Assembly: GCA_012728295.1 (NCBI GenBank) | Contig: JAAYFJ010000056.1 | Location: forward strand, 1-56,000 | Direction: 5' to 3' | Length of the DNA stretch: 56,000 nt | Source of the DNA: Tissierellia bacterium | Lineage (GTDB): Bacteria > Bacillota > Clostridia > Tissierellales > Peptoniphilaceae | Shown: positions 8,692 through 17,661 of the stretch, in pieces | Layout: each line of letters opens with the position of its first letter | Numbering within the stretch: position 1 is the first letter of the stretch | Position numbers and translations under genes: made by a program | The notes under the pieces: generated by a model | What the model was told of the DNA's origin: nothing | Database searches by the model: none | The model's input: the letters and a program-made list of their open reading frames with translations, nothing else

Positions 8692-9582
8692 ATGATTAGT
8701 AGCTTTAAACAAGTTCGGAAATTGTTAATAAATAGAGCACCTATTACTGTAGCTGTTGCATGTGCAGCAGATGAAGAAATATTAAAAGCGGTGTCTATTG
8801 GAGTTAGTGAAGGATATGCAAAGGCTATTTTGACAGGTAAGAGATCTGAAATTGAGGTCATGATAAAAAATACGCCATTAAGTGAATCAACTATAATTGA
8901 CTGCGCTAATGATGAGGAAGCAGTTATGGCTGCGGTTAAGGAAGTAAAAGCGGATAGGGCAGACTTGCTGATGAAAGGTCTGGTCAATACATCTGTATTT
9001 ATGAGGGGAGTTTTGAATAGAGAAAATGGCTTGAGGGAAGCACCATTACTGTCTATGCTTGGCATATTCGAATTGCCCTTTTATCATAAATTGCTCTTTA
9101 TAACAGATAGCGGAATAAATGTTGCTCCAAGTGGAGATCAGAAGGCGATCATATTATCAAACGCTTTAGATGCCATGGGAAATATGGGGGTAAAGAACCC
9201 CAAAGTAGGAGTGTTGACAGCGAATGAAGCAGTAGATCCTAAGGTTCAATCTACTGTTGATGCGGCGTATTTAGTCAAGGAGTGGGAAGAGGGTCGGTGG
9301 TCAAATGCAATTGTGGAAGGACCTATGGCATTTGATGTAATGTTTAATAAAAAAGCTGCTGAGCATAAGGGGATAGAGAGCGATATTAGTGGAGATGTGG
9401 ATCTGATGCTGGTACCAAATATTGAAACTGGTAATGCTCTAGCAAAGAGCTGGTTACTATTTAATAACGCCCAGTGGGCGGGGTTGGTATTGGGGGCCAA
9501 AAAACCTATACTTCTTGGTTCTAGATCAGATAGTGCAGAAGTTAAAGCTTTGTCGTTAGCTGTTGCAGCGTTGCTAATATAG
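8692..9582 (+). CDS. ptb: phosphate butyryltransferase
   Basis: Transfers an acyl group from CoA to phosphate to make the substrate of the preceding kinase. The 296 residues show the phosphate acetyl/butyryltransferase fold: ITVAVACAADEEILKAVSIGV near the N-terminus, then LLMKGLVNTSVFMRGVLN, ITDSGINVAPS and ANEAVDPKVQSTVDA. I chose the ATG at 8692, preceded by GAGGTGCAAG and eight bases after the buk stop; an upstream in-frame GTG at 8680 would overlap buk and has no site. The order buk-ptb is reversed from the ptb-buk order of Clostridium acetobutylicum. Confidence 0.93.
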   Translation: MISSFKQVRKLLINRAPITVAVACAADEEILKAVSIGVSEGYAKAILTGKRSEIEVMIKNTPLSESTIIDCANDEEAVMAAVKEVKADRADLLMKGLVNTSVFMRGVLNRENGLREAPLLSMLGIFELPFYHKLLFITDSGINVAPSGDQKAIILSNALDAMGNMGVKNPKVGVLTANEAVDPKVQSTVDAAYLVKEWEEGRWSNAIVEGPMAFDVMFNKKAAEHKGIESDISGDVDLMLVPNIETGNALAKSWLLFNNAQWAGLVLGAKKPILLGSRSDSAEVKALSLAVAALLI

Positions 9583-9618
9583 GCTAGGTGTAATAAGAAA
9601 GATAAGGGAGGCTATGGT

Positions 9619-10680
9619 ATGAGTGATATGATTAAGGGAAACGTGGCTATTGCTGAGGCGGCAATAAGGGCTGGTGCAAGACTATATGCAGGATATCCGA
9701 TTACTCCTTCGACAGATATAATGGAATATATGTCTTGGAGAATGCAGGAAGTTGGAGGAGCATTTATTCAAGCTGAATCAGAAATAGCTGGAATAAATAT
9801 GATAATTGGAGGTTCAGCTTGTGGGGTGCGTTCTATCACAGCATCTTCAGGTCCTGGAATCAGTTTAAAACAGGAGGGTGTATCAGTGTTATCAGATGAA
9901 CAACATCCTGCGTTAATCGTTAACGTTGTCCGCTATGGAAGCGGGATAGGCACTCTTCATTCTGCTCAATGCGACTACTTAAGAGAGACCAGAGGCGGAG
10001 GAAATGGAGACTATAGATGTATAGTTTTATGTCCATCATCTATACAAGAAGCTGTGGATTTGGTTGTTTTGGGATTTGACTTAGCTGAAAAATATAGAAT
10101 GGTAACTGTACTTATGACTGAAGGTGCATTAGGGCAGATGATGGAGCCTTGTGAGTTGCCTCCAATGCAAGAACCTAAAAGATTTCCATGGGGAATGGAT
10201 GGTCATTATACAAATAAGAAAATTGGTATTTTCGACAGAGATAGTAGAAAAGAGGCCGTTGAAATACTAGAGAAGTATGCGAGGGTTAAAGAACACGAAC
10301 AAAGATGGGAGTCTGGATATTTAGAAGATGCTGAATACGTATTAGTTGCTTTTGGACTTCCTGGTAGAGCAACCATAGGAGCTGTCAAAAACCTAAGAGC
10401 TAAGGGAGAAAAGGTTGGTTTCATTAGACCGATTACAGCATGGCCTTTCCCAGAGAAAGCTTTTAGAGAATTAAATATAGATACGCTAAAGGGTTTGATT
10501 ACTGTTGAAGCCAATGCTACTGGGCAATTAGTTGAAGATGTAGCTTTGACGGCGAAGAAGGTAATAAAGGAAAACGTTCCAGTGTATTTTAACGCACATG
10601 TCTTTGGAGTCCCATCTCCAGCTGAGATTGAAAAAGATTATTATGATATTAAAGAAGGACGTAGAGAGGAGGCATTCTAA
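9619..10680 (+). CDS. 2-oxoacid:ferredoxin oxidoreductase, alpha subunit (KorA/VorB type)
   Basis: Cytoplasmic oxidoreductase subunit that, with the next two products, oxidatively decarboxylates a 2-oxoacid to acyl-CoA with reduction of ferredoxin. The 353 residues start with GNVAIAEAAIRAGARLYAGYPITPSTDIMEYM, the pyrimidine-binding domain of the family, and include ASSGPGISLKQEGVSVLSDEQHPALIVNV. A transketolase C-terminal-like domain follows (YVLVAFGLPGRATIGAVKNLR). It starts after AAGGGAGG, 36 bases from ptb. Substrate choice cannot be read from the sequence. The buk/ptb context favours branched-chain 2-oxoacids or 2-oxobutyrate. Confidence 0.9.
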   Translation: MSDMIKGNVAIAEAAIRAGARLYAGYPITPSTDIMEYMSWRMQEVGGAFIQAESEIAGINMIIGGSACGVRSITASSGPGISLKQEGVSVLSDEQHPALIVNVVRYGSGIGTLHSAQCDYLRETRGGGNGDYRCIVLCPSSIQEAVDLVVLGFDLAEKYRMVTVLMTEGALGQMMEPCELPPMQEPKRFPWGMDGHYTNKKIGIFDRDSRKEAVEILEKYARVKEHEQRWESGYLEDAEYVLVAFGLPGRATIGAVKNLRAKGEKVGFIRPITAWPFPEKAFRELNIDTLKGLITVEANATGQLVEDVALTAKKVIKENVPVYFNAHVFGVPSPAEIEKDYYDIKEGRREEAF

Positions 10681-11423
10681 TGGCTATTACTGAAAAAAGA
10701 AAACAAGAATTAGTCAAAGGTACCATGGGATTTTGCCCAGGATGTGGTCATAACGTTGTAATTAGAATGATTGCTGATGTTTTAACTGAATTGGAGCAAG
10801 ATAAGAACGTTATTTATGGTATTGGAGTAGGATGTTCCTCTTTACTTGGTGGCGGACTACACGCAGACAGAATTCACTGCCCACATGGAAGGGCGGGAGC
10901 TATTGCTACTGCAATGAAGAGAGTTAACCCTGAAAATATTGTCCTAACGTATCAGGGTGATGGAGACGCATATAGCATTGGATTAGGAGAGACTACGGCA
11001 GCGGCATATAGGGGAGAGAATATAACTGTTTTTATAATAAATAATACAAACTATGGGATGACTGGTGGTCAGATGAGCCATACAACACTACCTGGACAAA
11101 AGACTGCGACTTCTATATATGGCAGGGATTGCAGTTTAACTGGTGCACCCTTAAGGTTTCCAGAACTAGTAGCCGCGAATTTTAATCCAGCATATGCAGC
11201 CAGAGGTAGTGTTCATAATTCGGAGAACGTAGCTAGGACTAAAGAGATGATAAAAGAAGCTCTGTTGGCGCAAATGAATGGAGAAGGATATTCAGTGGTT
11301 GAGATTTTGACATCTTGCCCAACAAACTGGAATCTATCGGCTTTAGAGGCAATGAAGAGAATAGAAAACGAAATGGTGCCCTATTTCCCAATTGGGGAGT
11401 TTGCAAAAAGAGAGGTGAAGTAA
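10680..11423 (+). CDS. 2-oxoacid:ferredoxin oxidoreductase, beta subunit (thiamine diphosphate-binding)
   Basis: Catalytic thiamine diphosphate-binding subunit of 247 residues. It has the Cys motif FCPGCGHN near residue 19, expected to help bind an iron-sulfur cluster, and GVGCSSLLGG. The ThDP/Mg motif is GDGDAYSIGLGETTAAAYRGENITVFIINNTNYGMTGGQ. The start overlaps the alpha-subunit stop by one base (TAATGG), so the two are translationally coupled. I see no separate ferredoxin-like delta subunit gene in this operon, consistent with the KorAB(C) arrangement. Confidence 0.92.
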   Translation: MAITEKRKQELVKGTMGFCPGCGHNVVIRMIADVLTELEQDKNVIYGIGVGCSSLLGGGLHADRIHCPHGRAGAIATAMKRVNPENIVLTYQGDGDAYSIGLGETTAAAYRGENITVFIINNTNYGMTGGQMSHTTLPGQKTATSIYGRDCSLTGAPLRFPELVAANFNPAYAARGSVHNSENVARTKEMIKEALLAQMNGEGYSVVEILTSCPTNWNLSALEAMKRIENEMVPYFPIGEFAKREVK

Positions 11424-11965
11424 TGAAAGAGATTGTATTAGCCGGATTTGGAGGACAGGGTGTTCTAACGGCAGGATTGATTATTTCACAGATGGCTTCT
11501 TTTAAAGGATATAATGCGACTTGGAGTCCGCAATATGGCTCGGCAATGAGGGGCGGGACTGCAATGTGTACAGTGAAATTTGGTAAAGAATATATCTATC
11601 ACCCGACAGCCGATACACCTAATATATTATTGGCGATGAACAGGGGAGGATATGATGCCTATAGTAATACTGTAAAACCAGGGGGAACTATTGTAATTAA
11701 CTCAGATGAAATAAATGTAGAAGAAATCAATCTAAGGACAGATGTCAACAATGTTGTCGTACCGTGTAAGCAAATTGCAAAAGAGAATGATGTAGCTAGA
11801 TCAGAAAATATCGTAATGGTTGGTGTGGTAATTAGAGAAACTGAAGATTTCACTTATGAAGAAGCACTTAACGGAATGAATGATATGTTTAGAAAAAAAG
11901 GCAAGGAAGCATTTGAAGAATCTAATACCATTGCCTTAAAAGCAGGATGGGATTATAAGAAGTAA
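11423..11965 (+). CDS. 2-oxoacid:ferredoxin oxidoreductase, gamma subunit
   Basis: Third subunit (180 residues) of the oxidoreductase. It begins with MKEIVLAGFGGQGVLTAGLIISQMA, the glycine-rich start of the pyruvate/ketoisovalerate oxidoreductase gamma domain, and contains SPQYGSAMRGGTAMCTVKF. I start it at the ATG that overlaps the beta-subunit stop by one base; the same frame runs upstream inside the beta gene but without a start signal. The operon ends at a long hairpin. Confidence 0.92.
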   Translation: MKEIVLAGFGGQGVLTAGLIISQMASFKGYNATWSPQYGSAMRGGTAMCTVKFGKEYIYHPTADTPNILLAMNRGGYDAYSNTVKPGGTIVINSDEINVEEINLRTDVNNVVVPCKQIAKENDVARSENIVMVGVVIRETEDFTYEEALNGMNDMFRKKGKEAFEESNTIALKAGWDYKK

Positions 11966-11973
11966 AGAAAAAG

Positions 11974-12027
11974 GCATAATAAAACGCTCAAACTCCATGG
12001 GAATGGTGCTTGAGCGTTTTATTATGC
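11974..12027. terminator. long bidirectional terminator between convergent genes
   Basis: GCATAATAAAACGCTCA (11974-11990) pairs with TGAGCGTTTTATTATGC (12011-12027), 17 perfect pairs, and an inner CCAT/ATGG pair extends the arm. Symmetry supplies T-rich flanks on both strands. It ends the oxidoreductase operon and also reaches the stop codon of the minus-strand peptidase gene. Confidence 0.85.
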
Positions 12028-14912
12028 TATATGCCTAAATCTATTATTTTGTCGAATATTTGTTTTTGTGATGAAATGAGAGTTCCATTTCCTAAGACGC
12101 ATTTTATGGAATTTTTCATTGCAATATCAATATCATTGGCACAAGCTCTTAAATCATTTGGGTTTGTAGAGAGGACTTCTTGCAACTCACGCTCCAACCT
12201 CTCAACGGTCAATCCGTTTAGGTGCCTTGTCAAAGCGAGATTACCTGCCATATAAGGAGTTAATGGAGGATTGTAACCATTGGCAGTACCAATAATTATT
12301 CTTTCCACATCCTCATAAGAAAGTTCAATATTTCTCAAGTAATCAGCAATGCCATTATAGACTTCAATGGTTTCAAGTATATTAGGATCTCTATAGCTAT
12401 AGGTCCTAATCAATCCAGTTCTTGCTATAGAAATACCTGCACCATAAGCTCCTCCACGGGCTCTGATACGGTTGTGCAAATAATCATCGCTAAGCAGCTG
12501 GCTTAGAACTGCGTGGGTTCCTGTGAACTCAAACTTTGGTAACAGGAAGCCTTGACTTACGTAGTTGACATTTGCAGAAGTTAATAGTCCTTCGTTAATT
12601 GGAGAGAATTTCCACTGGAGCATATTCTGTGCTTCATTGCCTGTAGGTGGCAGATGATTCTTTATTGAATCCATACAATTACTTATATCTGACTCAACTG
12701 CTGTAATGTGAAATGACGCATTTTCTTTTAAAAATAATTTTTTTGCCACAGCTTTCACTGCAGTTGAAATGGGAGTGATATCTTCTAATTTTTCCCATTT
12801 TTTAAGGGTTAGGAAATAGTCTGTACCACTGATTATTTCATCAAATTTATCACCATTTAAGAATTGTGAAGCAACTCTATCCATTGATACTTTATGTCCA
12901 CTTGGTATAATATCTTCTTCATCTTTTGAGCGGGTTATACTTATCAATTGGCCAAGACGCTTAATATCATCAAAGCATGTTTCGTACATAATCTCGTCCA
13001 TTAGCTCTAGCATATCTTCAAAGCTATCTGCCAGACATTTGCCTTCAACGCTAAGATAGGCCTTGTATTTCTGTGGATCGGTATGATGATTGATAACATA
13101 GGTTGAGATGTTTATTCCTCCGGTTTTAAAAAAAATTAAATCGTTTAATGAACCGTAGTCACGAGTTTTTGTGTCCATACGAAGCAACAAATCTCCCAAA
13201 AGACCTGCATACGGGAGCTCTTCTTCCGACAAAGAAGTTAAATCAAATAGCCATTGACCATATATAACTCCTTGGGTAGGTTGAGGAGCAATGTAAATTG
13301 GAACACCATCTATTTCTTTTTCGAAAATCGGAATATCAGGAAGTGAACTGTTCAAATCTTCAATGTGAAGTGTTGGGATAGTAGCTTTGGCTTCTTCAGA
13401 ATCCTCGGTAAGCTGCATTTTTGCAAGTAAATTAGTATTGGAGATTATTTCTTCTAAGGCTTCAGTAGACAAGCTGTTTTTTCTTTCCTTCAAAGCCTGA
13501 GCCAGTTTACGATCTTTTTCAGTAAATAATCCAGGGTCACCATCTAATACCATGATAAGCTTAGATGGGTTGTTTAATATTTTTTCCTCTATCCATCTTT
13601 CATACAATCCGTTGTCTAAACCATCTTCTAATTGCTTTAATATGGGTTCATAATTTAGCATTGAAAATGGGTCCTTATCATATGTCAAATATCCTATAGC
13701 TGAAAGAGAATAAATAATTCCCTTTGTGGGATATCCAGAGCCTTCGCGTAAATCGAAGCTAATTTTTTGGATTCTAGATTTCAGCAAATCTTTAGGTATA
13801 CCTTCTTTTACCAACTTTATACACTCGTTCTCTATTAATTCTACAAAGCGATTTACATCTTCTGATTTAGCGTTTTTTGCAATAATAGAAAAATCTAAAG
13901 TTCTGCCTGGACTGGCTAGAGTATAGATATCTTCGCATATGCCTTCGTCTAATATCAATTTTCTTAACTTAGAAGATTCGCTATCTATTAATATTAGCGA
14001 CATCAATGAGCGCATAAAGTTATCCATCGGATCGCCACCATCGCCCACTAATAAATTATAGGTTAGATAAGATTTGTTGGCGGGAACATCTTCTTCGGAT
14101 AGTCCATATTTTTCGTAGATAATCTCCTTTGGAGAGTTAGTTATAGTTTCTAACGCTATAGATGTATTTGGATTAATTTTGTCGAAGTTAGAAAGGTATT
14201 CCTTATCCAAGTAGTCCATGGTTTTTTCCATGTCCATATTTCCATATAAGAAAATATAGCTATTAGACGGGTGATAGTGTTTCTTATGGAACTCTACAAA
14301 TTTTTCGTAGGACAGATTTGGAATTTCGTAAGGGTCGCCTGCCGATGAAAATTCATAGTTTGTACCTTTGCGCAGATATTTATTTACAGTGTCGTTTATC
14401 TGTGCGTCAGGAGAACTATAAGCACCCCTCATTTCGTTATATACAACACCTCGAATAGTCAATGGTTCGTCCATATTATCCAGTTCTTCATGCCAACCTT
14501 CTTGGGCGAAAATATATGGATTTTGATCCATTGCTGGATAAAATACAGCATCTAGATATACGTCCATCAGGTTGTGAAAATCCTTATCATGACGACTTGC
14601 TACGGGATAGACAGTGCGATCGGGATAGGTCATAGCATTTAAAAAGGTCTGCATACTACCTTTAACCATATCCATAAAAGGCTCTTTGGTATGATATTTT
14701 CTGGAGCCGGATAATACGCTATGTTCTACAATGTGAGCTGCACCGGTACTATCTATGGATGGTGTCCTAAAGCCTATTGAAAAAACTTTATTATCGTCTT
14801 CGCACGACATGGTCATTAATTTAGCCCCTGTCTTATCGTGAATCCAGAGGCTTCCCAGTGCGTTTTGTTCTTCCATAAACTGTTCTTTTATCAATGTATA
14901 ACTTTTGCTCAT
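12027..14912 (-). CDS. insulinase-family zinc metallopeptidase (M16C, PreP/HypA-like)
   Basis: A 961-residue protein with the two-halves architecture of the M16C subfamily that includes presequence protease. The inverted zinc motif HXXEH is HIVEH at residues 60-64, in the context STGAAHIVEHSVLSGS. The distal zinc glutamate is in VVYNEMRGAYSSPD. The M16C-associated middle region and a second, non-catalytic half follow (GGAYGAGISIARTGLIRTYSYRDPN). There is no signal peptide, so it probably degrades peptides in the cytoplasm, which fits a peptide-fermenting organism with an Opp importer. The start follows GGAGATGTTGA and overlaps the upstream glutaredoxin-like gene by four bases (ATGA). Confidence 0.93.
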   Translation of the reverse strand: MSKSYTLIKEQFMEEQNALGSLWIHDKTGAKLMTMSCEDDNKVFSIGFRTPSIDSTGAAHIVEHSVLSGSRKYHTKEPFMDMVKGSMQTFLNAMTYPDRTVYPVASRHDKDFHNLMDVYLDAVFYPAMDQNPYIFAQEGWHEELDNMDEPLTIRGVVYNEMRGAYSSPDAQINDTVNKYLRKGTNYEFSSAGDPYEIPNLSYEKFVEFHKKHYHPSNSYIFLYGNMDMEKTMDYLDKEYLSNFDKINPNTSIALETITNSPKEIIYEKYGLSEEDVPANKSYLTYNLLVGDGGDPMDNFMRSLMSLILIDSESSKLRKLILDEGICEDIYTLASPGRTLDFSIIAKNAKSEDVNRFVELIENECIKLVKEGIPKDLLKSRIQKISFDLREGSGYPTKGIIYSLSAIGYLTYDKDPFSMLNYEPILKQLEDGLDNGLYERWIEEKILNNPSKLIMVLDGDPGLFTEKDRKLAQALKERKNSLSTEALEEIISNTNLLAKMQLTEDSEEAKATIPTLHIEDLNSSLPDIPIFEKEIDGVPIYIAPQPTQGVIYGQWLFDLTSLSEEELPYAGLLGDLLLRMDTKTRDYGSLNDLIFFKTGGINISTYVINHHTDPQKYKAYLSVEGKCLADSFEDMLELMDEIMYETCFDDIKRLGQLISITRSKDEEDIIPSGHKVSMDRVASQFLNGDKFDEIISGTDYFLTLKKWEKLEDITPISTAVKAVAKKLFLKENASFHITAVESDISNCMDSIKNHLPPTGNEAQNMLQWKFSPINEGLLTSANVNYVSQGFLLPKFEFTGTHAVLSQLLSDDYLHNRIRARGGAYGAGISIARTGLIRTYSYRDPNILETIEVYNGIADYLRNIELSYEDVERIIIGTANGYNPPLTPYMAGNLALTRHLNGLTVERLERELQEVLSTNPNDLRACANDIDIAMKNSIKCVLGNGTLISSQKQIFDKIIDLGI

Positions 14913-15154
14913 TCAACATCTCCTTCTGGATGCTCATTCAAATACTTTAAAATTTCTTTAGTTTCATATATTATGGTTTCTCCCTTGACGATTAAGCAAG
15001 GGACTTGGTCCTTGCCTCCTCTTTCAATGAGCTCATCCAATACTCCTGGGTGGTCTGTATTTCTCCACAAAATGTCTTTTCTATAAGGATACGCTATAAC
15101 CACCGTTTGACAAAATGGGCACCATGGCGCATAAAATATTTCATAGGGTCTCAT
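14909..15154 (-). CDS. glutaredoxin-like thioredoxin-fold protein
   Basis: A small protein of 81 residues with a CXXC motif (APWCPFC, Cys12 and Cys15) at the N-terminus of a thioredoxin-type fold. The expected cis-proline is in DQVPCLIV, and a C-terminal TKEILKYLNEH helix follows. It resembles the N-terminal domain of glutathione S-transferase-like glutaredoxins. The start follows GAGAGGTGAAAA. It is co-transcribed with and overlaps the M16C peptidase. The partner reductase is unknown. Confidence 0.82.
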   Translation of the reverse strand: MRPYEIFYAPWCPFCQTVVIAYPYRKDILWRNTDHPGVLDELIERGGKDQVPCLIVKGETIIYETKEILKYLNEHPEGDVE

Positions 15155-15183
15155 TTTTCACCTCTCTAGTTTTTAGTATATGT

Positions 15184-15213
15184 ATTATACCCGTTATCAG
15201 GATATGAATTCAA
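15184..15213 (-). promoter_or_regulatory. sigma-A promoter of the glutaredoxin-like/peptidase operon
   Basis: On the minus strand TTGAAT (15213-15208) and TATAAT (15189-15184) are spaced by 18 bases, about 30 bases before the start codon at 15154. Confidence 0.7.
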
Positions 15214-15331
15214 GCATTTACAGTTCGTCTGATATTTTAGGTCTTCCTATGAAAGGATTGATGGTATATAATAATTATTTAGGAAGCGAATAAAACCTTT
15301 TATTTCGTATGTCCTTGGGAAGGATGAGTAA

Positions 15332-16885
15332 ATGAGTAAAAAAAATGTGGTCCAATCCACTGCACTAATAGCCGCATTAACGCTAGTTAGTAAAGTGATG
15401 GGCTTTATGAGAGAGTCACTTATGGCACGTTCATTTGGACTAGGGGCTCAAACGGATGCTTACAATGCGGCATTGACTGCGACAGTGGTTATTATGGGCG
15501 TTATTGGAGTTGGCTTAAACACCACGCTAGTTCCAGTTTTTTCTGAAATAGGACAGAGGAAAGGAATGGCAGGTCGCCGTAGTTTTTTGAACAACATATT
15601 ATCATTTACGGTAATAATTAGCATTCTTATTACCGTGGTTTTCTTTATTTTTTCTCCAACTATCATCTCTTTTGTAGCGATGGGATTTAAAGGAGAACAA
15701 TTTGATTTAGCAGTTAAATTAAATCGCATAGGTTTGCCAATTGTTGTGTTATTGGCGTTTACCCACGTATTTATGGGTTATTTACAGAGCTTGGAAGTTT
15801 TTGGACCTTATGCGGTAATGGGCATACCCTATAATTTAGTTTTTATCCTATATCTTTTTATTGCTGGCACGGGAGCGGAAATAACTACTTTTATGATGGT
15901 TACAGTATTAGCTGCTTTAATGCAAGTGTTGATTCAAGTTCCAGCGGTGAGGCATAGTGGCTATAGACTGCGACCAAGGGTCGACTTAAGTGACCCCTAT
16001 ATGAGGAAAGTGGGAATGTTAATAGTCCCGATACTAATAAGCTCTTCTATATTACAAATCAATATCATAATTGACAAAGACTTAGCTTCCATAGTTGGAA
16101 CTGGGGTCATGAGTGCATTAAACTATGCCACCAAATTAAATGACTTAGTCTTATCTGTATTTATTATGGCTATTTCTACTGTGGTTTTCCCTATGATGGC
16201 AGAAGCATTCTTAAGAAATGACGACAAAGGTACAGTTAGCATTTTACAGAAAGCAATTAATTTGGTTATGCTGATTACGGTTCCAGCAACAGTGGGGCTT
16301 ATAGTATTGGCAACTCCCATTGTTAAGGTTGCTTTTGAGAGAGGGGCATTTTTACCTCAAGACACTATAATGACAGCGGGAGCGTTGGTATTTTACGCCA
16401 TAGGGCTTATGGCAAATGCCATGAACATGGTCCTAAATAGAGTGTATTATTCATATAGGGATACAAAGACTCCTATGGTAGTAGGGGTGATATGTGTAGT
16501 TATTAACTTGGCGTTTAACCTGCTTTTAATGAAACCATTGGCACACAAAGGTCTTGCGCTAGCTACCTCAATTGCTAATATATCAGCTACTTCCATGCTC
16601 TTTTATAAATTAAGAGAGAAGTTCTATGATTTTGGGATGAAAGAAATGGTTGTAAACTTTATAAAAATTGCCACATGTGCAAGCATAATGGGAGTGGTTG
16701 TATATTTTTTCAATTATAAATTAGGCTCACTTCTAGGTACCAGGAAACTAGTAATAACGATTATGTTATTCGCATCTATGGTAGTAGGTGCAACAGTATA
16801 TGGCGTTGGATGTGTTATGTTAAAAGTCCCTGAAGTATATATTTTAATAAATAAGATAAAAAGCAAAATTATAACTGAAAGGTAA
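15332..16885 (+). CDS. murJ: MurJ/MviN-type lipid II flippase
   Basis: Polytopic membrane protein of 517 residues from the MOP superfamily, which moves lipid II across the cytoplasmic membrane for peptidoglycan synthesis. The N-terminus STALIAALTLVSKVMGFMRESLMARSFGLGAQTDAYNAAL is highly typical, with the conserved Arg in the first helix pair. About 14 hydrophobic segments are present, including PVLISSSILQIN and FYAIGLMANAMNMVLNRVYYSYRDTKTPM. The start follows GGAAGGATGAGTAA. A TATAAT at 15267-15272 may serve as -10. A small membrane protein gene follows nine bases later. Confidence 0.93.
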   Translation: MSKKNVVQSTALIAALTLVSKVMGFMRESLMARSFGLGAQTDAYNAALTATVVIMGVIGVGLNTTLVPVFSEIGQRKGMAGRRSFLNNILSFTVIISILITVVFFIFSPTIISFVAMGFKGEQFDLAVKLNRIGLPIVVLLAFTHVFMGYLQSLEVFGPYAVMGIPYNLVFILYLFIAGTGAEITTFMMVTVLAALMQVLIQVPAVRHSGYRLRPRVDLSDPYMRKVGMLIVPILISSSILQINIIIDKDLASIVGTGVMSALNYATKLNDLVLSVFIMAISTVVFPMMAEAFLRNDDKGTVSILQKAINLVMLITVPATVGLIVLATPIVKVAFERGAFLPQDTIMTAGALVFYAIGLMANAMNMVLNRVYYSYRDTKTPMVVGVICVVINLAFNLLLMKPLAHKGLALATSIANISATSMLFYKLREKFYDFGMKEMVVNFIKIATCASIMGVVVYFFNYKLGSLLGTRKLVITIMLFASMVVGATVYGVGCVMLKVPEVYILINKIKSKIITER

Positions 16886-16894
16886 GGTGCTAGT

Positions 16895-17494
16895 ATGGGT
16901 ATTATGCAGAATTATTATTTGGGAATTGTAATGCAGTTGGTCTTTGGGGCAATGGTGGTCTATTTCTTAGGCAGGCTAGCAAAAAAAAGAGTCGGGGAAA
17001 TGCCTAAGAATTTAATGGGTATCGCTGCACTACTGATAGCATTATATATAGGTTATATTGCTGTGACGGGTGTTGGTCAATTTATGGCCACAAGCTTTGG
17101 AAGATTAGCTGTAGAAAACCAAAAGATAGCAGTTTTAACTGAGGATAATAAAGAGATTATCATTGAAGGGGGAGAAAACTCTCCGATTAAATATGAAAAA
17201 CCAATAGCTCCATTTGGGTATAAAGGCTCAGAATATGAGCAAATACCAGGTAAAGAGATATATACATTAAAGTTTTATGAAAAAGATAAAGAGGTCATGG
17301 ATGCTAGGGTGTTTTTAGTAGATGACAGCGTGACTCGTCATGAAGGGGATAAAATAATACCAATTTCCAGTAATACTGACCAGAGGGTTTTAGCTGCAGA
17401 AGTAGACGGGAGATTATATGCAATAAAAGTAGGAAATATGGTGGTAGTTCCAGATCCTATGTGGATGGAATCTATATTAACTCAAATAAAATAA
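16895..17494 (+). CDS. membrane protein of unknown function, downstream of murJ
   Basis: I do not recognise this 199-residue protein. It has two N-terminal membrane segments (about residues 6-26 and 40-60), then about 135 residues of soluble domain rich in beta-type sequence. That domain includes ITEDNKEIIIEGG-like and RVLAAEVDGRLYAIKVGNMVVVPD stretches. It starts ten bases after murJ and ends at a strong terminator, so it forms the end of that operon and may act at the cell envelope. Confidence 0.75.
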   Translation: MGIMQNYYLGIVMQLVFGAMVVYFLGRLAKKRVGEMPKNLMGIAALLIALYIGYIAVTGVGQFMATSFGRLAVENQKIAVLTEDNKEIIIEGGENSPIKYEKPIAPFGYKGSEYEQIPGKEIYTLKFYEKDKEVMDARVFLVDDSVTRHEGDKIIPISSNTDQRVLAAEVDGRLYAIKVGNMVVVPDPMWMESILTQIK

Positions 17495-17498
17495 GCAC

Positions 17499-17529
17499 AA
17501 AACAGCGTGGGGAAGCCCACGCTGTTTTA
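17499..17529 (+). terminator. terminator after the murJ operon
   Basis: ACAGCGTGGG (17502-17511) and CCCACGCTGT (17516-17525) form a ten-pair stem with a four-base loop, flanked by AAAA and TTTT. Confidence 0.9.
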
Positions 17530-17605
17530 TATTGGGAGTACAATTAAAATAAATGACGAAAAAATAACAAATTCTACAAAAAGTGAGAAAAAATAGTCTA
17601 AAGAA

Positions 17606-17614
17606 TGATATAAT
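17606..17614 (+). promoter_or_regulatory. extended -10 promoter before the YyaL-type gene
   Basis: TGATATAAT gives a perfect extended -10 (TGnTATAAT). No good -35 is visible 17 bases upstream. The start codon lies about 48 bases downstream. Confidence 0.6.
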
Positions 17615-17661
17615 ATTAATAATTAAAATAATAAATTGTGTATTATCATAAGGAGGATATA

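Noticed and set aside
8559-9065. A 168-residue minus-strand ORF opposite buk/ptb
   Set aside because: It lies entirely opposite two well-supported genes and resembles no known family.
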